From assembly GCA_037176905.1 (NCBI GenBank), contig JBBBWG010002515.1, positions 1 through 33,121 on the forward strand: a DNA stretch of 33,121 nt, given 5' to 3'. This document shows positions 11,561 to 22,500 of this stretch, in pieces; the stretch's first letter is position 1; each line of letters begins with the position of its first letter. This stretch comes from Azolla pinnata (taxonomy: Eukaryota > Streptophyta > Polypodiopsida > Salviniales > Salviniaceae). The position numbers and the translations under genes are program-made. The notes under the pieces are model-generated. The model made no database searches, was not told where the DNA came from, and saw only the letters and a program-made list of their open reading frames with translations.

Positions 11561-13558
11561 TTACAGCTCTTCCTTTCTGATGAGGACATCCGCAGAAACT
11601 TTATGGCGAATGGCGGATATTAAACCACGAGCATCATCCAAGAGAGCCCAAATATTCAGATTCCCTGACATACCATTGCATTCTTCGAGCACTTCTTCCA
11701 TGCATAAGCAATTATCCACGATTGCTTTCCTTTTCTGCACGATTGCAGCTGCTATGACATAAAGGAGTAGATCATCAGTGGGTGGAGCATTACTGCGGCC
11801 TCTCCTGCAGGAAATCTTCACTTTATCTAGCCTTGCAGCAGTTCGATCTGCCCAGAGAGCCTCCCAGAGTGACACTGTCTGCCCGAAGGACAGCTCTCTC
11901 CTCAGAAGCACCACCACCATTCTGTAAACGAAATAGCAATCCGCAGCTTGGATCTTCTCCAGATGCTTGTAAAGCTGTGGATCACTGTGCTTGATGATCT
12001 GTGAAACTGTTTGCAGTTGGCGTTTGATACCTTCTTCATCCATCCTGAAGTTATGCCGAGCAATATGCATGAATGATGCAAAACACCAAAAGGCTTCATG
12101 GTCTTCATCTAAATGGGCCACAAAGGGTGATAGAAGGTCACTCATCCCTTGGCAGTACCCAATCTCGGGGTCATAAAGCGCATATACTTCCAGTATGGAC
12201 ACTAATCTTGCAGCATGATGTTGCAGACGCGGCTCTCGCATGCCATCATCCCTCAGGCCAACCTCCATAGCTAGTTGCTTTGCTACGACTCTAGTTATGT
12301 TTGCTTGAGCGGGAGAGAGCTGGGTCCACTCCATGTCTATACGCACTGCATCAAGCCTCATTATACGCTGCCAATTGATAAACTCTTGCCTTACTCTGGC
12401 ATCCATTTGAATCCATCCTGGCTTGGCTTTTTGGGATGCCATAGACCTGCCTTCATCCGTTCCTTTTTGCAAAATCACATCTTCAGACAAGAACACTGTG
12501 AGCTCCATGCCCGTAATTATGTTCACATTACCAGGAACGCATTCAGTCCTTGATGAGAGACTGTCACGCACAGCTTTGCATCTCCATTTCAGATCTTCAT
12601 ACGCTTGCCTGCATATAGATAAAGAAACTGTCAGCTTACAGAAGATCTGAGACACGGAATCGTGCATGTATCGATTTGAGACACCTTCTCGTGACCCTTT
12701 CGACCTCCCTTTCTTTCCACGTGCTTTCCAATCCACACAAGTTCAGTAGGAAAGGCCACACTTGAGACCGAATGCTGGCTTCCACACCCTGCACAGATAA
12801 AGGAAATGAAAGAACAAAACTCAAAATAACAAGAAAGAACGTGCTCTAGAAAAAGAAGAAACTACATACGCCATGGCGAACCCTTTGCAAGATCTTGTCA
12901 CCATTAAGTAGACGACCCGTTTCAACATCTAATGCATCGATCCATTGCTTTGATGTGAGCGGGGAGTGATTCTTTTTACCGAGATTCAGCAGGTTTCTGC
13001 AGGTTTCACTCAACCAAGATCAAGTCCGTTATCAACTTTAACAGACAGATAAAAACAGACCTGTGTGCACAGACAACACATTTTTTTACTGTTCTCTTTT
13101 ATAGTTCTTTGACAGACAAACAAGGCGGCATTACTTGCTTTCAGAGGAGACATTAACTCTGTTGCGAATTCAGAATTCTTAAATTCTTTACCATTATCAT
13201 CAAGAAACAACTTTTGTTTTACAGATGATGCGTGTGACTGTTAAACAGCATTTGCAGCATCCAAGAACAAGAAACGCTATTCTACGATGTGAGAGCCAAA
13301 TACGTGTCCAATTCTGTTAACTAGAAATTATAGTCTTCATTAAACACATCGGCAAAATGTCTTACGTCCGAGTACATAATGTTTGTCGCCATTGCAGAGA
13401 TTTTAAACTTTGACAAGAAATTCGTCTATAGAAGATCTCTTATGAAAAGCAAGAAACCGTGAGTAAAGTTCAGTTCACGAAAAAGAAAAAGAAAGGGGAA
13501 GAAAATGGTGAGATTGTACTTACGTTGTTCCGTTGAGGAGAGCTGTGTTGATTGTCAT
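11561..13558 (-). CDS. Rab GTPase-activating protein, TBC domain, GYP7/TBC1D15-like, complete
   Basis: Minus-strand exons: 13558-13524, 12996-12870, 12788-12685 and 12608-11561 (stop TAA), 1314 nt or 437 aa. The introns are GT-AG with phases that match. The TBC domain runs from about residue 54 (GVEASIRSQVWPFLL) to about 345. The catalytic arginine finger is R178 in MRLDAVR (usual motif IxxDxxR). The glutamine finger is Q242 in YCQGMSDLLSP. Both are present, so the protein should be able to stimulate GTP hydrolysis by a Rab. The short N-terminus (LTSKQWIDALD) precedes the TBC domain as in plant GYP7-like proteins. There is no membrane segment. Neighbour: a Rab7-like gene starts 1.76 kb away on the opposite strand. 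Substrate specificity is inference. Confidence 0.92.
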
Positions 13559-13573
13559 GGCTGGCTAAAACCT

Positions 13574-13654
13574 TCAACCTGCGATGCTACGATAGGAGCA
13601 TGCCCTATAATCCTGCTGAAAATGTCGAGATGGAAGCTTCCAGGGATTCTCCAT
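13574..13654 (-). other. Upstream ORF in the GAP leader (26 codons plus stop)
   Basis: On the minus strand an ATG at 13654, with G at -3 and G at +4, opens 26 codons (starting MENPWKLPSRHF) and stops at TGA, 15 nt before the main ATG at 13558. It is in the same frame as the main ORF, with a second in-frame stop (TAG) between them. Scanning ribosomes would meet it first, so it may lower GAP translation. It could not be fused to exon 2 because the phase does not fit. Confidence 0.45.
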
Positions 13655-13681
13655 AGCTATTCCGAAGAAACACGGAGCAAA

Positions 13682-13703
13682 GGTTTAGGGTTTAGGGTTT
13701 AGG
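13682..13703 (-). promoter_or_regulatory. Triple telo-box upstream of the GAP gene
   Basis: Three consecutive AAACCCTA-type units on the minus strand lie about 28 nt upstream of the upstream ORF, so probably in the leader or core promoter. Telo-boxes near plant transcription starts are bound by TRB/Myb-type and Pur-alpha-like factors and are typical of genes active in dividing cells. A GAA repeat follows at 13704-13723. Confidence 0.5.
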
Positions 13704-15317
13704 AAGAAGAAGAAGAAGAAGAAGGATCGCTTCTGCTTCACTGGTACCAGGCGATGGGGTTCTCCTTGGTGGAACGGCGAGATCGAATTCAGAAATTCGG
13801 GGAGCGATCGACAGATGGCGCGGATGAGAGGAAGAAAGGGAAAATAAGAGATCGACGAACGGGTAGAATTGTCTGCAGGAAAGAAAGACAGAAAGAAGGA
13901 AGGGAGAGAGCTGCTAGAAGAAGAAGAAGAAGAAGAAGAAAATTAACAAAAGAAAACGACGAGAACGAAGACGAAGAAGAAGAAAGGTTCTAAATAATTT
14001 AATCCGGCCTTAACTAATCAAATTAACGCTAATTAATCCAATTATAAACGCTTTGACTCGTCTGTGGACATCTGTACTAATCCTTTAAAAATTTGTGTCT
14101 AAGCCTAAAATAAACCCTAAACCCAAACCTCGATATTCGTTCGAAAGCATCTGTTCCATGCGTTGATCGTGTCTCAACTCTGTATTCATCCTTTCCGAAG
14201 CTCGCTTCGTCATGCAAAACATGAAATGGTGTTTCCTGTCGGAGCCAGATTTCTTCTCGTTATTACCTTTCCGTGTAACCGACTGATCGATGATGTTTAC
14301 GACGATGTTGTATAATACCTGGAGCTTGGACGGGTTATCACGCATGTACGAGGGATGATTTAGGAAGAAGTAAATTGTCATGCGAAACGAGCGGACTCTT
14401 GGATCTCGCGACAATGAGATAGAGAATTATATACGATTCAAAATGTCTTCTCGAGAGCATTTGCATTGGGAGCAACATGGACTGAATTGATAATACGAAA
14501 AGTCTATAAGCACAACCAATAGTTGTACTTGTGAGATTGGTTGTTTCTCATGATTAAATATTACCCCTTATGGGAATGCTATTTTCGTTGTCACAAATAT
14601 GTGACGAGGGGATCACAACGCTCTACAAGGCTAATGATGGCCGGAGACATGAAACAATGATTCGACGAGAGAACCTTTTAAAGAGACGATATTCTTATTC
14701 AAATGAGCTTACAATGGCCAAAAGCTCTTTGGAAGCTGAAGTTTTCATCGCACCTCAAATTCCTATCGCATTTCTAGAGCAAGCATGTCACATGCCTCAC
14801 AATTTCTTCCAGAATTCCGTAACTACGCTTCTAGCATCCAATCCTCTCCGTGCCATGTACTATCCTTTTTATCGGCGTACAAACAAGCGAGCTATCACCA
14901 TTTCTGGAAAGATTTTTGTTCTCGTTTAATCGATTTGCAGCAAACACCAACCCAGTTTGTGATTTCGTACTATGGACGAAGCGAATATCTCCAACTACGA
15001 ATCATTCGATGCAAGAAGCTCCATACCGATCGTTAATTGTGTACTCGGTACTCATGCATGATTAGCGCTGATCACGAGCAAAGACCGATCCAAAGCCTCT
15101 TCTACTTGGGCGTTGACCCATATCACAGACAAAAAAATCTGGCAAAATGGGCAATACAAAGGAAGCAAGAGGTCCTTCATAAAAAAAGCAGAAAGCGGAA
15201 AGCAGAAAAGCGTGTTTTGCCGCTGGTAAGATATGATTATCATCATGATCATCATCTTTTCATTTTCTTCTTTGTCTTCCAAATTTTTCTGTTGATCTTT
15301 GGACCTCTGCCGAAGCC
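13704..15317. other. Divergent intergenic region between the GAP and Rab7 genes
   Basis: It contains GAA/AGA repeats (13704-13723, 13916-13941), another telo-box pair (TAAACCCTAAACCC, 14111-14124) and otherwise unremarkable sequence. A 109-codon minus ORF (14414-14085) and a 119-codon plus ORF (14570-14929) are open but match nothing I know and lack supporting signals. The right end should hold the Rab7 promoter and leader. Confidence 0.5.
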
Positions 15318-17351
15318 ATGGTTTTCGGCAGACGAACTCTCATCAAGGTCATCGTTCTCGGCGATAGTGGGTAAGTCCTCTCTTTTACTCTCTCTCCGCT
15401 TGGTTTCCTTTTGTTTTCCCCATCACTCATTAGTTTTTCGCGGAACACATTGAGGTTTTCTGAACCCCCTTCCTCCCTCTTTTTGCAGGGTTGGGAAGAC
15501 GTCATTAATGAATCAGTATCCTTGAAAAGCTCTAATTTTGGGTGAGATTCTCCATTATTTGCCGTTGATGAATTCTCTCATAGAAGTTTCTCGCATCATG
15601 CTACATCCTATGTGAAACAAAGGTGGGTTTTTCTTGATGTGATTAGTTCCTCAGGACATGCATTGTTGATTCCTATTCCTGTGTTTCTCTTGCGTAGCAA
15701 ATATGGATTTTTTTTTGGAATTATCAAAGTGTTCTCTTTCGAAAACCCTCGTGTCAACACCCACACTCCTTTTCATATGTTGAATGTTCTTTGAGAATGC
15801 ATCCATTATGTATTCAATATGCTGTATAATCGGAGTTTTCTCAAACCCGATGATGTGTGAGATACCTATATCACATATGTGAAATGTTCTTTTTTGACAC
15901 CTTCACATCTGCATTCTCCGTGCTAATAGAAATGGTTTTATCATTTCTCTATGTTGATAGAAATGGTCATATCATTCTCTATGCTAATAGAAGTGGTCGT
16001 AACATTTCTCTATGTTAATGGAAATGGTTGTAGCGTTTCTCTATGTTAAAGAAATGCATTTATCAAACCCTAAAATATATAAAATGATAATATAGTGTCT
16101 ACTTTTATGTACTTGATAACGTTTTAAACGCGTTCAATTTCCTTTGTTCATACGACATAATTGGTTCTTCTTTGAAACCCCAAGATATGTACATAAGAAA
16201 TTCAACCACCAATACAAGGCTACCATAGGTGCAGATTTCCTGACTAAAGAAGTGCAAGTCGAAGATCGGCTTTTGACCTTACAGGCAAGAATTCATCATC
16301 ATATAAAAAAATGGACATTTTTTCACATATATTTTTTCAGTATCTGGGTGACATTACCCCTGAGGCTAGGAGGTCTACTAGAATATCTCCTAATTCTTGG
16401 ACCTTTTTCTTGCCATGATTGCTTTTCAATGGTCATGATTTTCCTGTATATTTCAATCAATCAGATTTGGGATACAGCTGGGCAAGAACGATTTCATAGC
16501 CTTGGATCTGCGTTTTATAGAGGCGCGGATTGTTGTGTACTTGTGTACGATGTTAATGTACTCACATCCTTTGAGAACCTCGAAAAATGGAGGGATGGAT
16601 TTCTGATGCAGGTTAGATGATTGTAATGAAGAACCCATTTCTCATGAGCAAACAATCTGAATGTGTTATATACATTTTTAAATGTGGTGAACATATTTGT
16701 CATTTGAAACCATTATATATTTCTGACAGGTTGAAATCAATTCTATTTTTGTGCAAAAAAATGTTGGAAATTTAACTTCGAAAGCAGATTTCTTAAAAAT
16801 TCTAATGGTTTGGCATAAGTGATGTGTTTGCATTTATGATTATTATTTCGAGAGTGCTGAATGTGTATGGGGTTTCATTCACTTCTGGCAGGCAAACATT
16901 CTCAACCCTGAGAAGTTCCCTTTTGTTGTCCTGGGGAACAAAATTGATGTTGAGAACGGTGCAAGTAGAGCGGTAGATTAAACTTTTATTACCCAAATAT
17001 TTGGTTTTTGCGAATCTCATTGCTATTACTGAGCTAAATGGTAATTCCAGGTATCTGAGAAGAAGGCATCTGCATGGTCAACAATGAAGGGGAATACTTG
17101 TTATTTTGAAACTTCTGCAAAACTAGATGTAAATGTGGACGAGGCATTCTTATGTGTTGCACAAAACACTTTGAAGCTGGAAGCAGAAGCTGAGATGTAA
17201 GTTGCATATGCATCGAGGATATTGGTTTTTGATAATGTGTTCTGTGTATGTAATACATTCTAATGGAAGAGCATTTGATTTCAGATTTATCCCTGATACC
17301 ATTGATGTGGCCACTGGAAACTCAGAACAGGCATATAGCTGCTCATGCTAA
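15318..17351 (+). CDS. Rab7-type small GTPase (plant RabG clade), complete
   Basis: Exons: 15318-15370, 15489-15515, 16185-16284, 16465-16611, 16892-16972, 17051-17196 and 17285-17351 (stop TAA), 621 nt or 206 aa, the usual Rab7 length. The start sits in a strong context (GCCATGG). Motifs: P-loop GDSGVGKTS at 15-23, T40 with YKATIGADF in switch I, WDTAGQE with Q67 in switch II, GNKID at 124-128 and ETSAK at 156-160. The C-terminal CSC should be doubly geranylgeranylated. Rab7 controls late endosome/vacuole fusion. Exon 2 is a 27-nt microexon. The intron after LTLQ starts with GC, not GT. It differs from typical RabG3 proteins at [18 protein letters not shown] and the CSC ending, so it may be a diverged RabG1/G2-like paralogue. 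Confidence 0.94.
15920..16050. repeat. Minisatellite of about 31 bp in Rab7 intron 2
   Basis: Four to five imperfect copies of a unit built around TGCTAATAGAAATGGT and TCATTTCTCTA start near 15920, 15952, 15982, 16013 and 16044. They are fully intronic. Confidence 0.8.
16285..16464 (+). other. Non-canonical GC-AG intron (Rab7 intron 3)
   Basis: The exon ends TTACAG and the intron begins GCAAGA; it ends AATCAG before ATTTGG. The join [12 protein letters not shown] is invariant in Rab7 proteins, which fixes both boundaries. The rest of the donor fits the consensus well (CAG before, AAG after), as is usual for GC donors. Confidence 0.92.
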
Positions 17352-19160
17352 AAGATCATCAAAAGAGCTTTGCATCCTACTGTACCTCAACAAAGATTCA
17401 GTTCTGAATGGAACCATCTTCAAAAATGTCCGAAAGAGTCCTGATATTCCCCTGCATTTTTTCCCGTCAATTTTCATTTAATTTGATTCCATTTTTTCAA
17501 CTGCTGTTACTGTTGTTGACCTAAATTCTTCTTTTGTTTATAGCTCAAGCATATGCTACCGAAGATCCATATATATATTATCATGCCATTTGAAATTAGA
17601 AACAAAAGCTGAACGATCCTAATTACGGCATTTGATACGGTAATCAAGTGACATGTCGAATCAAGCCATCTCTGAAAATATTTTAATCTAACATAGCCAG
17701 CTTGTACTATACACAAATAATACACGATTCTTCCCTCCCATTTCCTTGAGATTGCTGATTGTCATCATTTAAAAGCTGCACGCAGGTAGTGAAATCTGAT
17801 GTTATTTGTACCAGCTGATGATATGCTCAATGCCAAAGCATGCAATATAAAGGTTGCCAATGATTAATTGGTTGTGTTTGCCACATTGATTTCAGAATTG
17901 TAAACCAGCTAATGGAAAGGTCATGCAATAATTTGTAGGATAATCTTAGTAGACATTTCTACATTCTCGTTGGAACTTCGAACCTATCATACGTAGCTGA
18001 TGAAAACCACCCGGTTGATTTAGAACATAGCTTCTTACCAGCCAAAACCCATGGATGCAATGCATTTTTCTCTCTCTTTCTATGTATCATTAAGACATTG
18101 GCATTTCTACAAAAGTTGCTCCTATGCATTGTAAGTTGTAACTAACTTGGGTGATAGAATAACAAATGTGCATGGCACTTTTATTAATCTATATTGCTTG
18201 CTAACATGCTTTGATTGCCCTTCTCATGTCCAACATGTATTGCATGGGAGAAACCAATACAATTTGAAAGGAAATTGTTTTACTTTGGCAAATATATTCT
18301 ATGAACCACCCATTCACAATAAGGTTCTTTGTTGCGTGATGGCAATAAGAGACAAATTTTACTTTACTAGTCACATTTCTATCTTGCCTTTACTTTCATG
18401 TCAATGGTGCAAGAAAGATCTAAATCTGTGCTATAGTGCATAACTGGGCATCATGTAGGAATTGTTTGTTTTCTTTTTGTTATCACAAAAACAATGCTCG
18501 AGCTTCAATAAACAACTCCTCTTTGATCCTCAAAGCTCCAAAAGATAGGCCACAAGTTCCGTCAAAGAAACGGAAGTGCCTAAAGTAGTTGCCTCTGTAT
18601 CACGTTTAAATTGTAGGGTCCTCATGCTTAAATAAATGTCCTTTATTGGATGCATCAGGAGAGATTTACATGCTTGATTCTCGAATGGCATTCACATACA
18701 GTTAAACTTATCAACATTTAGATTTCTCCGTAATTAGGGAAGGGGGGATTGATTATGAAGTTGTCAACAATAATCGTGCGAAGAGAGCTTAGCCACGAGT
18801 GTGATGAACCAGGAGAAGTGACAGAAGTGTTAACATGTAAGGAAGGAGAAAAGGAAGAGACGAACACTCTCTGTACATTATGTCTTTATGACTAACTAGT
18901 TATACCAAGAGATCTGGGTTCAGGCAAGTATGTCGATACGCGTACAAGGCCTAGATTGGCTTGCAGTAATCACCGTAATTGCTTCAAAAGCCACAGATGC
19001 AAGTCATCAGCGAGGCGAGAATAGAATGCCTGATTGAAAATAACCAACTGCCCTAACTAACTCTACCTTACAGTTACTTAGTTATGGAAGGTTTAAGTGG
19101 AAAGACAAATTTCTTTTTCATAGACCACAAAAACACAATCAGGAATTGTCCCTGAGTTAG
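17352..19160. other. Rab7-URB1 intergenic region, nothing recognised
   Basis: The first part is presumably the Rab7 3' UTR. The rest is AT-rich with no ORF over 100 codons that resembles a protein, and no repeat or transposon structure I could identify. The last few hundred bases may be URB1 promoter. Confidence 0.5.
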
Positions 19161-19176
19161 GTTTAGGGTTTCTTGT
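19161..19176. promoter_or_regulatory. Telo-box copy 1 upstream of URB1
   Basis: GTTTAGGGTTTCTTGT, identical over 16 bp to the copy at 19491-19506. It lies on the far side of the CAY tract, about 400 bp from the start codon. Confidence 0.6.
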
Positions 19177-19181
19177 TTTTT

Positions 19182-19488
19182 ACCATCACCATCATCATCA
19201 TCATCACCACCGCCATCATCATCACTATGGTCACCACCATCACCATTGTCACCACCATCATCACCATCACCACCATCACCACCATCACCACCATCACCAC
19301 CATCACCACCATCACCACCACCACCACCACCACCACCATCATCACCATTATCACCATCACCATCACTACCATCACCACCATTACCATCACCACCATCACC
19401 ATCACCACCATCACCATCATCACCATCACCACCACCATCACCATCGTCACCATCACTATCACCATCATCACCACCATCACCATCATCA
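19182..19488. repeat. (CAY)n trinucleotide tract, 307 bp
   Basis: Almost pure CAC/CAT units with a few variants, mixing CATCAC hexamers and short CAC runs. It is open in several frames on both strands only because of its composition, and is not coding in the URB1 model. It lies 82 bp upstream of the URB1 start codon, so it may be in the promoter or leader. Confidence 0.95.
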
Positions 19489-19490
19489 GG

Positions 19491-19506
19491 GTTTAGGGTT
19501 TCTTGT
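19491..19506. promoter_or_regulatory. Telo-box copy 2, URB1 proximal promoter or leader
   Basis: GTTTAGGGTTTCTTGT ends 64 bp before the URB1 ATG. Telo-boxes at this distance are typical of plant ribosomal-protein and ribosome-biogenesis genes, which suits URB1. Confidence 0.65.
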
Positions 19507-19570
19507 GTCTATCGATCAATCCTATCTCATCAGGGTTTTGGGCTTCCGCCGGAAGCTGCGCTCGCAACTC

Positions 19571-22500
19571 ATGGCCGGGTCTACCCTTCCTCGTCCTCCT
19601 GCCAAGAGGGCCCGCCTCTCTTCTCCGTCTCTTCCTTATGCTCACGGATCTTCCCGCCTAGACGGCGGAGGAGGAGGAGGAGGAGAAGCTGAAGATTCCT
19701 TACGAGCAGAAACAACAGGTATGCGTCTGTTGGAAACTTTGACACTAAAACCTTTAGCCCATAGCTCAAAGCTATGGCGAACTTAGTCATGCTAACCGCA
19801 ATTGTTGTACCCCCTAACACCCCTAAATCAAATTAGAAAACCCCAATCCTTAAACCATAAACTCGCAGCTACTGAATCCCAAGAGTACATGCAAAAACTC
19901 TCCTTTTTTCGTATTGAGAAATCTTAGATTTGATCCTGCAGTTTAACTGTTTTTTTCTAATTTTTTTTTCTATGCAGAACAAGAGGAGGAAGATGACGTC
20001 GAACTCGAATCGGAAATGCCAGCTTTGTTTCGCGTCGAGGATCTCGATGACAGGTTCAAGGAAATACTTGCAGGAATCTCATCGCAAAGCCCACGAGCAG
20101 GCCTAATCGAGTTCAGAAAGTTGCTTCAAAATGATAAAGATGGAAATTATCTCTATCAATATGTTCTTCTCTCTCCGAAATGCGCTGAGCTGATGTCAGT
20201 ATGGGCTCTTGGCCCTGGAGCTGAACCCTCAGTCCCGTTGTTAGAGCTAATGGAAGTGATGATGAAGCATCCTTCTGGCAAGCTAGACAATTCCCTCGAT
20301 TCATCGAATCCTGAGAACATACGAACGCATTCTGTAGTTGTGCGAGCACGGTTAGATCGGTTGGCACGGTCCATTGTAACTACGAAGCTGAAAGATATTT
20401 ATGCTCACTTATCATCAAGTGAAAGAAGTAGGCAGCGGTCTGCATTGCTTCTGGTTGCATCGATAGTTAGAAGGGGAAGCTCACTCGCATCAGAGATAGC
20501 TACAAATTTTGATTTTACACTAAATGCTTTACCCAAGTTGTCGAAACCAAACCATACCACATACAAGAGCTCAGAAGAGACAAAAACTGCTAGCATGGGC
20601 CGGCTGGTTCGAAGTGCTTTTATTGAGTTTGCAATGTCATTCCTGGAGGTCTGTCATGCAGCTCTTCTGCGCTGGGTTCTTCAGATTAGACCTTTGTATA
20701 CAGGTGTCCTTCATAAGCTCTCTTCTGATGAAGATGATACTATTTTGTCAGTTCTCAATGTATTACGAGAGAAGGTTCTGCATTCATCTTCTATGGTACC
20801 GCCAGGGCTTCAAAGTGCCATTTTTGGTGATGCTGCCCTTGAACAATTAGCCATTATATCCTCAAATGATGAAATGCACTCGAAGGCAGCACAAGCAGCA
20901 AATGACACCCTTGTACTGTTATGTACAGATGCATCACATGGTATATGTCCAGATCCCACTGGTACATTGGAGCCTCCCACAAGAAAGTCTGGTAGCTTTG
21001 GCGGTGGTCAAGGAAGATTAGTTAGGCTGATGTTGAAATTGCGAGCAACAGAAAGCCAGAATCACAGAGAACTACTTTTGTCAATAGCAGCTGGAAAGCC
21101 AGTGTTGATTGCAGCTTATTTTGACTCATTTCCTTATTCCCTGGAGCCCCGAGCTTCTAATGCTTGGTAATTCCACATTCTGGAAGTATTATAAAAAAGA
21201 ACATTAATCATTTCAATTTGTATGCGATGTATAGGTTTGTGATTTTGGCAGGTTGGCTTAGATATGCTCTTCCAATGTTAAGAGAACACAGTATGACGTT
21301 GGAGCAGTATGCAGGTTTGGAGCTGTTTCTCTTGTTTCGGACTTAATTATGCTCTCGAAGGTGCAACCTCCATTTACCGCACTTGCAACACAAGGGCTTC
21401 CTCCACCATGTATTGAAGATTCATCGTTTCAAGCTATCCTAGGAAGTGCATTGCCTAGAGGCTTGACTCGGTTAGTCATTAACAGAGGTCTTCTTCATTC
21501 AAATTTATTAATTAAGCATGGATGCTTGAGGATGCTGCTGGAAGTCATATCTGCAGTGGAATTCTATATGATTTCCATTCGCAAAGCATCAGCGAGTTTC
21601 CAACAGAACCTGAGCAGTAAAGAAAGTAGAGAAACAGGACCATCGTTGATGGATAGGAGCTTAGATGCTTATGATGGTACATACAGACACTCTTTTGAAT
21701 CTCAGAAGTGGCTTCAGCTTGAGAATAATCTACGGAATGAACTTCGGTCCTTCACACCAGATCCACAAGTTCTCCTTTCAATGTTCTTCTCTAAACCAGT
21801 TTTGGCTACTGCTTCAAACAAGAAAGAAATAAGAAGTTCCAATACTATTTCTATGGGTGAACATCAGTTTGAGGAGAATGCACTTCAAGTTGACAGTCCA
21901 ATTCAGGATGGTCATATAGAAGACGAGACAGCGAAGTTAGTTGATCTGTGGAATGCAGATTCTGACCTGCGCAAGACCGGAGACCTTGAAGACGTGGCAG
22001 GTTTTCTCAATGCAAAAATTTTAGACGTTTTGGCGTCTTATCAGGTAAAATGGCTGTCATCATTTTCAGTGGCTACTATTGAACGTGATGCAGGTTTTTA
22101 TGCTTCACAACAATATACAAATAATGCGAGGATTAGCAGGGAAACGTAGCTCTTTTGAAAATCCTATCAAATTCATGTCTTTTCAGAGTTCTTTGTATTT
22201 TAAAGATTTTTGGATGGTTGTCTTCTGTTGTTTTCCTCCAAGAGCCCTTGAGATAGAGCATATAAATTAGACTGTTGATGCCATCCAAACATTGTCATAA
22301 TCTATAAACGTCTATGCTAAAGTTCAGTATTTTCTACATATACTGTTTCTAACCTAGATTACTTGCACGTGCATTTATGAGACATGCATGTAAAACTGTA
22401 GATGGAAATATAGATGGTTAAACACAGGAAGAAGAGAGAGATTTCATTTATCCAGGTAATTGATGAAGTAAAGATATCTCACAATCTGAATGTGAATCTT

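Noticed and set aside
14085-14414. 109-codon minus ORF between GAP and Rab7
   Set aside because: No recognisable motif, no splice or promoter support; compatible with chance.
14570-14929. 119-codon plus ORF upstream of Rab7
   Set aside because: No family resemblance, and an overlapping alternative frame is equally open.
19163-19692. Long Ile/Thr, Val/Met and Ser/Pro ORFs over the CAY tract
   Set aside because: Open frames arise on both strands purely from the repeat. URB1 starts downstream at 19571.
21233-21346. Alternative acceptors in URB1 intron 2 (after TATAG or GGCAG)
   Set aside because: The first gives WFVILAGWL and then a stop after LLFRT; the second meets a stop at once. The acceptor at 21314 gives WFGAVSLVSDL and keeps the long frame.
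22094-22148. Possible extra URB1 exon in intron 3
   Set aside because: There is a good acceptor, but no donor in the phase needed to join the exon at 22974. Direct joining of 22044 to 22974 is in phase and conserved in character.
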